A stretch of DNA of 64,000 nt from Alphaproteobacteria bacterium (GTDB lineage: Bacteria > Pseudomonadota > Alphaproteobacteria > CACIAM-22H2): NCBI GenBank assembly GCA_016793165.1, contig JAEULA010000008.1:350359-414358 (forward strand), given 5' to 3'. Position numbers and translations under genes: made by a program. This document shows, piece after piece, positions 38,372-46,408 of this stretch; position 1 is the first letter of the stretch, and each line of letters opens with the position of its first letter. Under the pieces are notes generated by a model. The model saw only the letters and a program-made list of their open reading frames with translations. It was not told where the DNA came from and searched no databases.

Positions 38372-38442
38372 TTCTTGTCTCCCCTGAGAACGGTTGGGCG
38401 GGCCCGCCTCCCGGGCCCACGCCGTTGTCGTCACTGGAACGC

Positions 38443-38460
38443 GACTAGGCGAAACTAGTC
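38443..38460. promoter_or_regulatory. Perfect inverted repeat in a divergent promoter region
   Basis: GACTAG-N6-CTAGTC (GACTAGGCGAAACTAGTC) lies between the divergent ABC operon and the M24 gene, 28 nt before the M24 ATG. CTAG is usually rare in proteobacterial DNA and occurs twice here. It has the form of a dimeric repressor operator. Confidence 0.5.
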
Positions 38461-38488
38461 AAGGATTGCCAAGGGACTGGAGGCCGAG

Positions 38489-39649
38489 ATGGCGTTGCAT
38501 TTCGAGCGGTCGGAGTTCGAATCGCGGGTCGCGGCGGCGCGCGCGGCGTTGCGTCGCGCCGATCTCGCCGCGGTCCTGCTGTTCGCGCAGGAGAGCCATT
38601 TCTACCTGACGGGGTTCGACACCAGCGGCTTCGTCTTCTTCCAGTGCGCGGTGCTCACGGCCGACGAGGGGCCGATCACGCTGCTTACCCGCCGGCCCGA
38701 TCTCGAGCAGGCGAAGCGGACCTCGACCATCACCGACATCCGGCTCTGGTACGACGCCGAAGGTGCCGATCCGTCGCGCGAGCTGCAGGCGATCCTCGAG
38801 GAGAAGGGGCTGAAGGGCGCGCGCATCGGGATCGAGCTGCGCAGCTTCGGCTTGACCGCGGACAAGTACGAGCTGGTGCGTCGCCGGCTCGACGGCTGGT
38901 GCACGCTGGTCGACGCCTCGGCGGTCGTGCGCGAGCTGCGGCTCGTGAAGTCGCCCGCCGAGATCGCCCATGTGCGTCGCGCCGCCGACCTCGCCGACCA
39001 GTCGCTCGAGGCGATGCTCGCCGCCGCCCGGCCCGGCGCCTTCGAGGGCGAGATCGCGGCGGCCGGCTCGGTGCCCATCCTCGCCGGCGGCGGCGATCCG
39101 CCGCCGTCGGGGCCGGTGCTCGGCTCGGGCGATCGCGCGCTGCTCATCCGCAGCGCCACGGGATTCCGCCATCTCGACCCGGTCGATCAGCTGACGATGG
39201 AGTTCGCCGCGAGCTATCGCCATTACTGCGCCTGCCTGATGCGCACGATCGCGATCGGCAAGCCGAACGAGCGCCAGCGGCGGATGTTCGACGTCACCCG
39301 CGACGCGCTGCAGGCGATGACCGAGGCCGCGCGCCCCGGCCGGCCGATCGGCGAGATCGACGAGGCGCATCGCCGCGTCTATGACGCCGCCGGCTTCGGC
39401 GCCTCGCGCATGTCGGCCTGCGGCTACTCGCTCGGCGCGCTCTATCGCCCGACCTGGATGGACGTACCGCCGATGCTCTACGCCGGCAATCCCCTGCCGG
39501 CGGCCCCCGGCATGGTGCTGTTCCTGCATGCGATCCTGATCGACGCGCCGAACAACCTCGCGATGTCGCTCGGGCACACGATCGCGATCACCGCGACCGG
39601 CGCCGAGGTCCTCAGCCGGCTCACGCCCGAATACATCGTGCGCAGCTGA
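38489..39649 (+). CDS. Creatinase-like M24 (pita-bread) protein without metal ligands
   Basis: A 386-aa protein with the two-domain organisation of creatinase and prolidase: an N-terminal creatinase_N domain (about 1-135) and a C-terminal pita-bread domain (about 145-386). The five metal ligands of M24 peptidases are not recognisable: the first Asp position reads LTMEFAAS, the second HYCACLMRT, the His position YSLGALYRP and the first Glu position LFLHAILI. Creatinase itself is a metal-free member that hydrolyses creatine. A hydrolase of an N-methylated or cyclic amine is therefore plausible, supported by the neighbouring transporter and demethylase-type oxidoreductase. Ectoine hydrolase-type function is an alternative. 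Confidence 0.8.
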   Translation: MALHFERSEFESRVAAARAALRRADLAAVLLFAQESHFYLTGFDTSGFVFFQCAVLTADEGPITLLTRRPDLEQAKRTSTITDIRLWYDAEGADPSRELQAILEEKGLKGARIGIELRSFGLTADKYELVRRRLDGWCTLVDASAVVRELRLVKSPAEIAHVRRAADLADQSLEAMLAAARPGAFEGEIAAAGSVPILAGGGDPPPSGPVLGSGDRALLIRSATGFRHLDPVDQLTMEFAASYRHYCACLMRTIAIGKPNERQRRMFDVTRDALQAMTEAARPGRPIGEIDEAHRRVYDAAGFGASRMSACGYSLGALYRPTWMDVPPMLYAGNPLPAAPGMVLFLHAILIDAPNNLAMSLGHTIAITATGAEVLSRLTPEYIVRS

Positions 39650-39665
39650 CCGGCGGCGCGCGCGC

Positions 39666-41624
39666 TTACACGGCCCGGCCGGCGAGCAGGCCCTCGTAGA
39701 CCGCCTCCTCGGCGGAACGCGGGCTGAGGCAGTCGCCGGCGAGATGCAGCTCGAGACCGAGCGGCGCAAGCTCGTCCTCGAGCGTGGTGACGGGCGTCTG
39801 TCCGGCGGCGAGCACGACCGTGTCGACGTCCTCGCACAGGATCGGCTCGCCGGTGACGATGTGCGCGAGGTAGGCGGTCTCGCGATCGACGCCGTGCAGC
39901 CGTGCGTAGGGGATCACCTGCACGCCGAGGCGGTGCAGTTTCCCGGCCCAGTGGTCGCGGTGGTACATCTGCAGGTGCTGGCCTGCCTGCACGCCGTTGA
40001 CCGCGAGGCGCACCTGGTGGCCGTTGCGCGCAAGAAGCTCGGCCACGCCCATGCCGATCCAGTCGCAGCGCCAGTCGGCGACCAGCACGCGCGTGCCGGG
40101 ATTGGCCTCGGCGGTGAGCACGGACCAGGCGTCGACGACGTGGCCGTCCGCGCGCCCCTCGACCTCGGGATCGAACGGCGCGGCGCCGGTCGCGACGATC
40201 ACCGCGTCGGGTTGCAGCGCTGCGACCTGCGCCGGCTCCACGCGCGTGCGCAGGCGGACGCCGACGCCGGCGCGTCGCAGCTCGGCCTCGAGATTGGTGA
40301 CAAGCCCGCCGAACTCCGCGCGCTCGGGCAGACGCTGCGCGAGAATTGCCTGGCCCCCGAGCCGGCCGCTCGCTTCGCACAGCACGACCTCGTGGCCGCG
40401 CTCGGCGGCGACCGCGGCCGCCTTCATGCCGGCCGGACCGCCGCCGGCGACGAGGATGCGCCGCCGGCGCGCGATCGGCGCCGGTGCTTCGAGCCTGCGC
40501 TCGCGCCCGGTTATCGGGTTCTGGATGCAGGTGATCGAGTAGCCCTGGTGGAAATGCCCGATACAGCCCTGGTTGCAGCCGATGCACGCGCGGATCTCGT
40601 CGAGCCGGCCGGCCTGCGCCTTTGCCGGCATGTCCGGGTCGGCGATCAGCGCCCGCGTCATGCCGCACATGTCGGCCTGGCCGGCGGCGAGGATCCGCTC
40701 GGCGATCTGCGGCTGGTTGATGCGCCCGACGACGAAGACGGGCAGCGCGGTCGCCGCGCGGATCGACGCGGCCTTGGGTGCCACGTAGCCCGGCGCGATC
40801 TCCATCGGCGGCACGACATGGACCGAGCCGCCGAGCCCGGCCATCGAGCCGGCCGTCGTGTTGACGTAGTCGACGAGCCCCTGCGCCGCGAGCGCCTGGC
40901 AGATCGCGACGATCTCGGCGTGCTCGAGCCCGTCGGGCTCGATCTCCTCGGTCGAGATGCGGATGCCGACGACGCGATCCGTGCCGACGTGGCGGCGCAC
41001 CTCGCGCAGCACTTCGACCAGGAAGCGCATGCGGTTTTCGCGGCTGCCGCCATACTGGTCGGTGCGGCGGTTGGAGGCGGGGTTGAGGAATTGCGCGACC
41101 AGCAGGCCGAGGCTCGCGATCACCTCGATGCCGTCGTAACCGGCCTCGATCAGGCGTCGCGCGCCCTGGCCGTAGGCGGCGACGAGCTCGGCAATCATCG
41201 CGAGGGACATCGCGCGCGGCATGGTGTGGAAGCGATTGTCGGGCAGCGCCGAGGGCGCGTAGGCGACGCCGCGCACGCCGGCCTGGACGCGGCGCGACAG
41301 CCGGCCCGCATGCGAGAGCTGGCCGAACAGCCGGGCACCCTCGGCATGCACGGCCTCGGCGAGCTTGCGGAAGGCGGGGATGCAGTCGTCGCTCGCGACG
41401 AGGAGCTCGGGCGCGTCGGTGATCGTCGTGGCGTGGAAGCGCGAGGCCTCGGTGACGATGAGGCCGGCGCCGCCGCGGGCGCGCGCGGCGTGATAGGCGA
41501 TGAAGTCCTCGCCCGGCAGTCCGCCCTTGGCGAGGTAGGTCTGGTGGCCGGTCGACAGGATGCGGTTGCGGATCTCGACGCGGCGCAGCGTCAGCGGCTC
41601 GAACAGATGCTTGAAGCTGGTCAT
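39666..41624 (-). CDS. FMN/4Fe-4S/FAD oxidoreductase, N-methyl amine demethylase type
   Basis: A 652-aa enzyme of the old yellow enzyme superfamily with extra domains, as in trimethylamine dehydrogenase, 2,4-dienoyl-CoA reductase, DgcA (dimethylglycine) and N-methylproline (stachydrine) demethylases. Residues ~1-340 are an FMN TIM barrel. The Fe-S cysteines follow in CIGCNQGCIG and, 12 residues after, SITC. Then come a FAD-binding fold (RILVAGGGPAGMKAA, about residue 390) and an NAD(P)H-like fold (VLVADWRCDWIGMGVAELL). Oxidative demethylation is inferred from the family and from the transporter and creatinase-like neighbours. It is convergent with the M24 gene, 16 nt apart. Confidence 0.83.
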   Translation of the reverse strand: MTSFKHLFEPLTLRRVEIRNRILSTGHQTYLAKGGLPGEDFIAYHAARARGGAGLIVTEASRFHATTITDAPELLVASDDCIPAFRKLAEAVHAEGARLFGQLSHAGRLSRRVQAGVRGVAYAPSALPDNRFHTMPRAMSLAMIAELVAAYGQGARRLIEAGYDGIEVIASLGLLVAQFLNPASNRRTDQYGGSRENRMRFLVEVLREVRRHVGTDRVVGIRISTEEIEPDGLEHAEIVAICQALAAQGLVDYVNTTAGSMAGLGGSVHVVPPMEIAPGYVAPKAASIRAATALPVFVVGRINQPQIAERILAAGQADMCGMTRALIADPDMPAKAQAGRLDEIRACIGCNQGCIGHFHQGYSITCIQNPITGRERRLEAPAPIARRRRILVAGGGPAGMKAAAVAAERGHEVVLCEASGRLGGQAILAQRLPERAEFGGLVTNLEAELRRAGVGVRLRTRVEPAQVAALQPDAVIVATGAAPFDPEVEGRADGHVVDAWSVLTAEANPGTRVLVADWRCDWIGMGVAELLARNGHQVRLAVNGVQAGQHLQMYHRDHWAGKLHRLGVQVIPYARLHGVDRETAYLAHIVTGEPILCEDVDTVVLAAGQTPVTTLEDELAPLGLELHLAGDCLSPRSAEEAVYEGLLAGRAV

Positions 41625-41658
41625 TTCAACGCCGCTCCCAGCCGTTCCGGCGCGGGCG

Positions 41659-42516
41659 TCAGCTTAGGCGCTTGCCGAGCCGTCCGGCGAGATCCTGGAC
41701 GAACTGCCAGGCGACACGGCCCGACCGGCCGCCGCGCGTCACGGACCACTCCACCGCCTCGGCATGGAGCTGTTCCGACGTCACCTCGAGGCCGAGATGC
41801 GCGGCATACCCCTCGATCATCGCAAAGAACGTGTCCTGGTCGCAGTGATGGAATCCGAGCCATAGGCCGAAGCGGTCGGAAAGCGAGACCTTCTCTTCGA
41901 TCGCCTCCCCGGGATTGATAGCCGTCGCGCGCTCGTTGTCGATCATGTCGCGCGGCATCAGGTGGCGGCGGTTCGATGTCGCGTAGAACACCACGTTCTC
42001 CGGCCTGCCCTCGACGCCGCCCTCGAGCACGGCCTTGAGCGACTTGTAGGACGCGTCCTGCTGGTCGAACGACAGGTCGTCGCAGAACAGCACGAAGCGC
42101 CGCCCGCTCGCGCGCAGCTGCGTCAGCAGGACGGGAAGGGTGGGAATGTCCTCGCGATGGATCTCGACAAGGGCGAGGGACCCCGCGCGCCTGGCGTTCA
42201 CCGCGGCGTGCACGGCCTTCACCAGCGAGCTCTTGCCCATGCCCCGGGCACCCCAGAGCAAGGCGTTGTTGGCTGGCAGGCCGTCGGCGAAGCGCTGGGT
42301 GTTGTCGAGCAGGATCTGGCGCTGGCGCTCGATCCCCTGAAGCAGCCCGATCTCGACGCGGTTCACGCGGGCGATCGGCGCGAGCCGCTCGCCGTCGGCA
42401 TGCCAGACGAAGGCGTCGGCCGCGCTCAGATCGGGCGCCGGCGGCGGGCTGGGCGCCTGGCGCTCGAGGGCGGTGGCGATACGCTCGAGGAGCGTCAGAA
42501 GTCGTGTCTCGTCCAT
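41659..42516 (-). CDS. DUF815 AAA+-type ATPase
   Basis: A predicted P-loop ATPase of 285 aa. Walker A is GARGMGKSSLVKA and Walker B RFVLFCDDLSF, followed by sensor-like YATSNRRHLMP. The family is widespread and often placed beside the yajC-secD-secF cluster in alphaproteobacteria, as here, but its function is unknown. The gene is divergent from yajC with 226 nt between starts. Confidence 0.85.
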   Translation of the reverse strand: MDETRLLTLLERIATALERQAPSPPPAPDLSAADAFVWHADGERLAPIARVNRVEIGLLQGIERQRQILLDNTQRFADGLPANNALLWGARGMGKSSLVKAVHAAVNARRAGSLALVEIHREDIPTLPVLLTQLRASGRRFVLFCDDLSFDQQDASYKSLKAVLEGGVEGRPENVVFYATSNRRHLMPRDMIDNERATAINPGEAIEEKVSLSDRFGLWLGFHHCDQDTFFAMIEGYAAHLGLEVTSEQLHAEAVEWSVTRGGRSGRVAWQFVQDLAGRLGKRLS

Positions 42517-42631
42517 GACCGGCAGGGCTCTTCCTGGAGTTGCAGCGGGCGGGCTGTCGCGGCGCGGGTGCGAAGGCCGCGGACCCTAAGTGGCGCGAGC
42601 GCGAGGGGTCAACCGTAACCCCCTGCCGTCG

Positions 42632-42659
42632 TTGCATTTCGGGGAACGACTTGTATAGT
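42632..42659 (+). promoter_or_regulatory. Promoter of the yajC-secD-secF operon
   Basis: TTGCAT (42632-42637), 16-bp spacer, TATAGT (42654-42659), about 83 nt upstream of the yajC ATG. This leaves a leader of roughly 75 nt. Confidence 0.6.
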
Positions 42660-42674
42660 CCGCCGGCCTCGCGA

Positions 42675-42692
42675 ACCCCCGTCTCCGGGGGT
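42675..42692 (+). promoter_or_regulatory. Hairpin in the yajC leader
   Basis: ACCCCCG-TCTC-CGGGGGT is a perfect 7-bp stem with a 4-nt loop just after the expected transcription start. It may stabilise the 5' end or affect expression; there is no T-run for termination. Confidence 0.45.
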
Positions 42693-42742
42693 GCGGAGCC
42701 TCCCGACATTCGCCCCTCCGACCAGACCAGGAATCGTCGTCG

Positions 42743-43291
42743 ATGTTCATTTCACCGGCCTATGCACAAGCCGCCGAGGGCGGCGCGTCGATGATCATGC
42801 AGATGGCGCCGCTGGTGCTCATCTTCGTCGTCTTCTACTTCCTGCTGATCCGGCCGCAGCAGAAGAAGGTCAAGGAACACAAGGCGATGCTCGACGCCGT
42901 CAAGCGCGGCGACGTCGTCGTCACCAATGGCGGGATCATCGGCAAGGTGGTGACCGTCGATGGCAACGAGATGGGGCTCGAGCTCGCGCCCAACGTCCGC
43001 GTCAAAGCGGTCAAGGGCATGATCGCCGAGGTGCGCTCGAAGACCGAGCCCGCCAGCGGCGGCGGCGGCGGCGGCGAGGCGAAGGCGGTAAAGCCGAAGG
43101 AGGAGGGCGCATACTACAAGGCCCTCGGACTCAAGGCCGACGCCTCGGCCGCGGACATCGCGGCGGCGGCAGCGGCCAAGACCGGCGACGCGGCGGCGCA
43201 GGATGCGATCGAGACCCTCAAGGACCCGGTCAAGCGGAAGCTCTACGACTCGCTCGGTCACGACGAGTATCTCAGCCGCATCAAGGGCTGA
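42743..43291 (+). CDS. yajC: YajC with a C-terminal J-domain-like segment
   Basis: YajC is the small accessory subunit of the SecDF-YajC complex. Residues 1-100 are typical: a short periplasmic N-terminus, one transmembrane helix (about 22-37, ending in the family motif LLIRPQQKKVKEH) and a cytoplasmic KRGDVVVTNGGIIGKV domain. After a Gly-rich linker (106-111) come about 70 extra residues. There, YYKALGLKADASAADI (124-139) matches the first helix of a DnaJ J-domain and LKDPVKRKLYDSLGH (159-173) its last helix, but the middle is shortened and the HPD motif is absent. Standard YajC is ~85-115 aa; this one is 182. SecD follows 39 nt downstream. Confidence 0.92.
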   Translation: MFISPAYAQAAEGGASMIMQMAPLVLIFVVFYFLLIRPQQKKVKEHKAMLDAVKRGDVVVTNGGIIGKVVTVDGNEMGLELAPNVRVKAVKGMIAEVRSKTEPASGGGGGGEAKAVKPKEEGAYYKALGLKADASAADIAAAAAAKTGDAAAQDAIETLKDPVKRKLYDSLGHDEYLSRIKG

Positions 43292-43330
43292 CGCGGGGCC
43301 CATCCCCCGCGACATCGCGCGAGCGCCCCC

Positions 43331-44929
43331 ATGCTTTTCTTCGCCCGCTGGAAGGTCTGGCTGATCAACGCGGTCTGCGCGTTGGGCATCCTGCTTTCGA
43401 TCCCGGCCTTCGTCTCCAAGGACAGCCTGGGCCTGCCGGGATGGTTCCCCTGGCGCCATGTCGGCCTCGGCCTCGACCTGCGCGGCGGCGCCTACCTGCT
43501 GCTCGAAGTCGACATGCAGGCGGTCATCCGCGACCGTCTTGCGCGCCTGCGCGAGGACGTCCTGATCAAGCTGCGCGGGACGGACTTCCGCTATTCGGGC
43601 CTGGCGATCCGCGGCCAGACCGTCACGCTGCAGCTGCGCGAGCCGGCGCAGGCACCGGACGCCATCAAGCTTCTGCGCGATCTGGCCCAGCCGGTGTCGA
43701 CGGGTGCGCTCGGCGGCTCGGTGGCCGATATCGAGATCGTCGCCGCGGCCGACGGCGTGATCACGATCTCGCTGTCGGAGGTCGCGCTGCGCGACCGGGC
43801 GACCAAGACGATCGAGCAGTCGATGGAGATCGTTCGCCGCCGCCTCGACCCGGAAGGCATCAAGGAGATCTCGATCGCGCGTCAGGGCGCCTCGCGCATC
43901 CTGGTCCAGCAGCCCGGCGTCGACGATCTCGCCACGAGCAAGCGCCTGCTCGGCCAGACCGCGAAGATGACCTTCCATCTGCTCGATGCGACCGCGGATT
44001 GCAGCACGGGACGCGGGCCGGCCGGCGTGATGTGCCTGCCGGGCGTCGACGGGCGCGGGGGGCGCGAGATCTATCCGGTGCGCCAGCGCGTCGAGGTCGA
44101 CGGCGCCAATCTCACCGACGCCCGGGCCGGCCAGAACTCGCAGACCAGCGAGTGGGTGGTCAATTTCGTCTTCGATTCCATCGGTGCCCGGCGCTTCGCC
44201 GAGATCACGCGCCAGAATGTCGGCCAGCCCTTCGCGATCGTCCTCGACGGCAAGGTGCTGACGGCGCCCGTGATTCGCGAGCCGATCACCGGCGGTCGCG
44301 GCCAGATCAGCGGGAACTTCACGGTCGCGTCGGCGAACGAACTCGCCGTGCTGCTGCGCGCCGGCGCGCTGCCGGCGCCGCTGACGATCGTCGAGGAGCG
44401 CGTCGTCGGCCCCGATCTGGGCGCCGACGCGATCCGCGCCGGCATCGTCTCGATCCTGGTCGGCGCAGGCCTGGTGCTGATCTTCATCTGCTGGACCTAC
44501 GGCCTGTTCGGCACCTTCGCCTGCGTCGGCCTCGCGGCCAATCTCGTGCTCACCCTCGCGATCCTCAACCTGCTGGAATCGACGCTGACCCTGCCGGGCA
44601 TGGCGGGCGTGCTGCTGACGCTCGGCCTGTCGGTCGACGCCAACATCCTGATCAACGAGCGCATCCGCGAGGAGACGAAGCTGGGCAAGACGCCCTTCGC
44701 GGCGATGGAGGCGGGTTTCAAGCGCGCGTTCTCGACGATCGTCGATTCCAACCTCACGACGCTGATCAAGATGATGCTGCTCTACGTCTTCGGTTCCGGC
44801 CCGGTGAAGGGCTTCGCCGTGACGATCACCTTCGGCATCATCACCTCGATGTTCACCGCCACCGTGCTGGTGCGCCTGATCATGGTCACGTGGCTGCGTG
44901 CGAAGAAGCGCGCGACGCTGCCGGTCTGA
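43331..44929 (+). CDS. secD: Protein translocase subunit SecD
   Basis: A membrane protein of 532 aa that uses the proton gradient to pull proteins through SecYEG. It has an N-terminal helix, the conserved GLDLRGGAYLLLEVD segment, a large periplasmic domain (about 60-355) and five C-terminal helices with VGPDLGADAIRAG and SVDANILINERIREE, the latter holding the conserved Asp-Asn region of the proton path. It is second in the yajC-secD-secF operon, 18 nt before secF. Confidence 0.96.
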   Translation: MLFFARWKVWLINAVCALGILLSIPAFVSKDSLGLPGWFPWRHVGLGLDLRGGAYLLLEVDMQAVIRDRLARLREDVLIKLRGTDFRYSGLAIRGQTVTLQLREPAQAPDAIKLLRDLAQPVSTGALGGSVADIEIVAAADGVITISLSEVALRDRATKTIEQSMEIVRRRLDPEGIKEISIARQGASRILVQQPGVDDLATSKRLLGQTAKMTFHLLDATADCSTGRGPAGVMCLPGVDGRGGREIYPVRQRVEVDGANLTDARAGQNSQTSEWVVNFVFDSIGARRFAEITRQNVGQPFAIVLDGKVLTAPVIREPITGGRGQISGNFTVASANELAVLLRAGALPAPLTIVEERVVGPDLGADAIRAGIVSILVGAGLVLIFICWTYGLFGTFACVGLAANLVLTLAILNLLESTLTLPGMAGVLLTLGLSVDANILINERIREETKLGKTPFAAMEAGFKRAFSTIVDSNLTTLIKMMLLYVFGSGPVKGFAVTITFGIITSMFTATVLVRLIMVTWLRAKKRATLPV

Positions 44930-44947
44930 GCCAGCAAAGGCAATTCC

Positions 44948-45991
44948 ATGCAGCTCTTCCCCCGCCTTCGGCTCGTCCCGGACAAGACCGACATCCCGTT
45001 CATGAAGGGCCGGCATGCGGGCCTGATCGTGTCCGCGGTGCTCTCGGTCCTGTCGGTCATCCTGTTCTTCTATCCCGGCCTCAACTACGGCATCGACTTC
45101 AAGGGAGGCATCGTCATCGAGGCGCGCGCGCAGCAGGCGGTCGACTTCGCCACGTTGCGCCCGGCGCTGGCCGGCCTCGGCCTCGGCCAGATCGGCCTGC
45201 AGCAGTTCGGCACGCCGCAGGACGTCCTGATCCGCCTCGAGCGCCAGCGCGCGGAAACCGCCGAGCGCTGCCGCGCCAAGCGCCCGCCGGCGACCGAGGA
45301 CGAGCGCCGCCAGCGCCAGCGCGCCGTGTCCGAGGAGGAAGCGCAGCAATGCGCCGTCGAGGAGGTCCGCGAGGCGCTGGGCAAGTACCAGGGCGGCGCT
45401 CAGGTTCGGCGCGTCGAGGCCGTCGGCGGCTCGGTCAGCAGCGAGCTGTTCTTCAACGGCATGCTGGCGCTCGGGCTCTCGCTCGTCGCGATGCTCGGCT
45501 ACATCTGGTTCCGCTTCGAGTGGCAGTTCGGCGTCGGCGCCGTCGTCACGCTGGTCCTGGACGTGACGAAGGTCGTCGGCTTCTACGTGCTGACGGGGTT
45601 CCAGTTCAACCTGACCGCCATCGCCGCGATCCTCACGATCATGGGCTACTCGATCAACGACAAGGTCGTCGTCTACGACCGGATGCGCGAGAACCTGCGA
45701 AAGTACAAGTCGATGCCGCTGCGCCAGCTCATCGATCTGTCGATCAACGAGACGCTTTCGCGCACGATCGGCACCTCGATGGCCACGTTCCTCGCAACCC
45801 TGCCGCTGGCCCTGTTCGGCGGCGAGGCCCTCGAGGAGTTCGCCGTCACGATGCTCTTCGGAATCATCCTCGCGACGTCGTCGTCGATCTTCATCGCGGC
45901 GCCGATCCTGCTCCTGCTCGGCGAGGACAAGCTGCGGCGCGGGCAGGTTGCGTCGGCGAGTCCCGAGCCCGGCGCGTCGACGTCGCCCTGA
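44948..45991 (+). CDS. secF: Protein translocase subunit SecF
   Basis: The SecD partner, 347 aa with six helices. The conserved NYGIDFKGGIVIEAR segment follows the first helix and the C-terminal half contains TIMGYSINDKVVVYDRMRENL and SINETLSRTIGTS. The periplasmic loop is longer than usual in its Arg/Glu-rich part (about residues 98-145, RQRAETAERCRAKRPP). Eight nt separate the stop from the next gene. Confidence 0.96.
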   Translation: MQLFPRLRLVPDKTDIPFMKGRHAGLIVSAVLSVLSVILFFYPGLNYGIDFKGGIVIEARAQQAVDFATLRPALAGLGLGQIGLQQFGTPQDVLIRLERQRAETAERCRAKRPPATEDERRQRQRAVSEEEAQQCAVEEVREALGKYQGGAQVRRVEAVGGSVSSELFFNGMLALGLSLVAMLGYIWFRFEWQFGVGAVVTLVLDVTKVVGFYVLTGFQFNLTAIAAILTIMGYSINDKVVVYDRMRENLRKYKSMPLRQLIDLSINETLSRTIGTSMATFLATLPLALFGGEALEEFAVTMLFGIILATSSSIFIAAPILLLLGEDKLRRGQVASASPEPGASTSP

Positions 45992-45998
45992 GGTCCGG

Positions 45999-46376
45999 AT
46001 GCCGGTCGGACCGACGCCGACGCAATCGGGGCGCAAGCTCATCGAGCGCTACGGCGGCGGCGGGTTCCGGGTCTCGGGCGAGGCGTTCAGGGGGTCGATC
46101 CTGCTCTGCGCCGGCTTCGCCCTCGCCTGGCCCGCGAGCGACATCGCCGCGGCCACCGCCGAGAGCATCGCGCCGATCCTCGAGGCCGATCCGAGCATCG
46201 AACTCGTGCTGCTTGGATGCGGCGCCCGCCTCGTCCCGACGCCTGCCACTTTGCGCGCGGCGCTGAAGGCGCGCGGCGTCGGGGTCGAGCCGATGGACAC
46301 AGGCGCGGCCTGCCGCACGTTCAACGTCCTGACGGCCGAGGACCGGCGCGTCGCCGCCGCGCTGATCGCGGTCTGA
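45999..46376 (+). CDS. Mth938-like domain protein (DUF498)
   Basis: A 125-aa protein of the Mth938/NDUFAF3 family. Conserved features are GGGFRVSGEAFRGSILL, the central ELVLLGCGAR and the C-terminal EPMDTGAACRTFNVLTAEDRRVAAALI. The human relative NDUFAF3 assists complex I assembly; the bacterial role is not settled. It directly follows secF, the usual place in alphaproteobacteria, where a squalene/phytoene synthase-like gene (here at 49995) commonly comes next. Confidence 0.87.
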   Translation: MPVGPTPTQSGRKLIERYGGGGFRVSGEAFRGSILLCAGFALAWPASDIAAATAESIAPILEADPSIELVLLGCGARLVPTPATLRAALKARGVGVEPMDTGAACRTFNVLTAEDRRVAAALIAV

Positions 46377-46408
46377 GCCGGCGCGGCGCCTGCCCGTTAG
46401 CGGACCCG

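Noticed and set aside
42752..46042. A 1096-codon open frame on the minus strand opposite yajC-secD-secF
   Set aside because: Its composition (Asp/Arg/His/Gln-rich) is that of a frame shadow, and the sense genes are well conserved.
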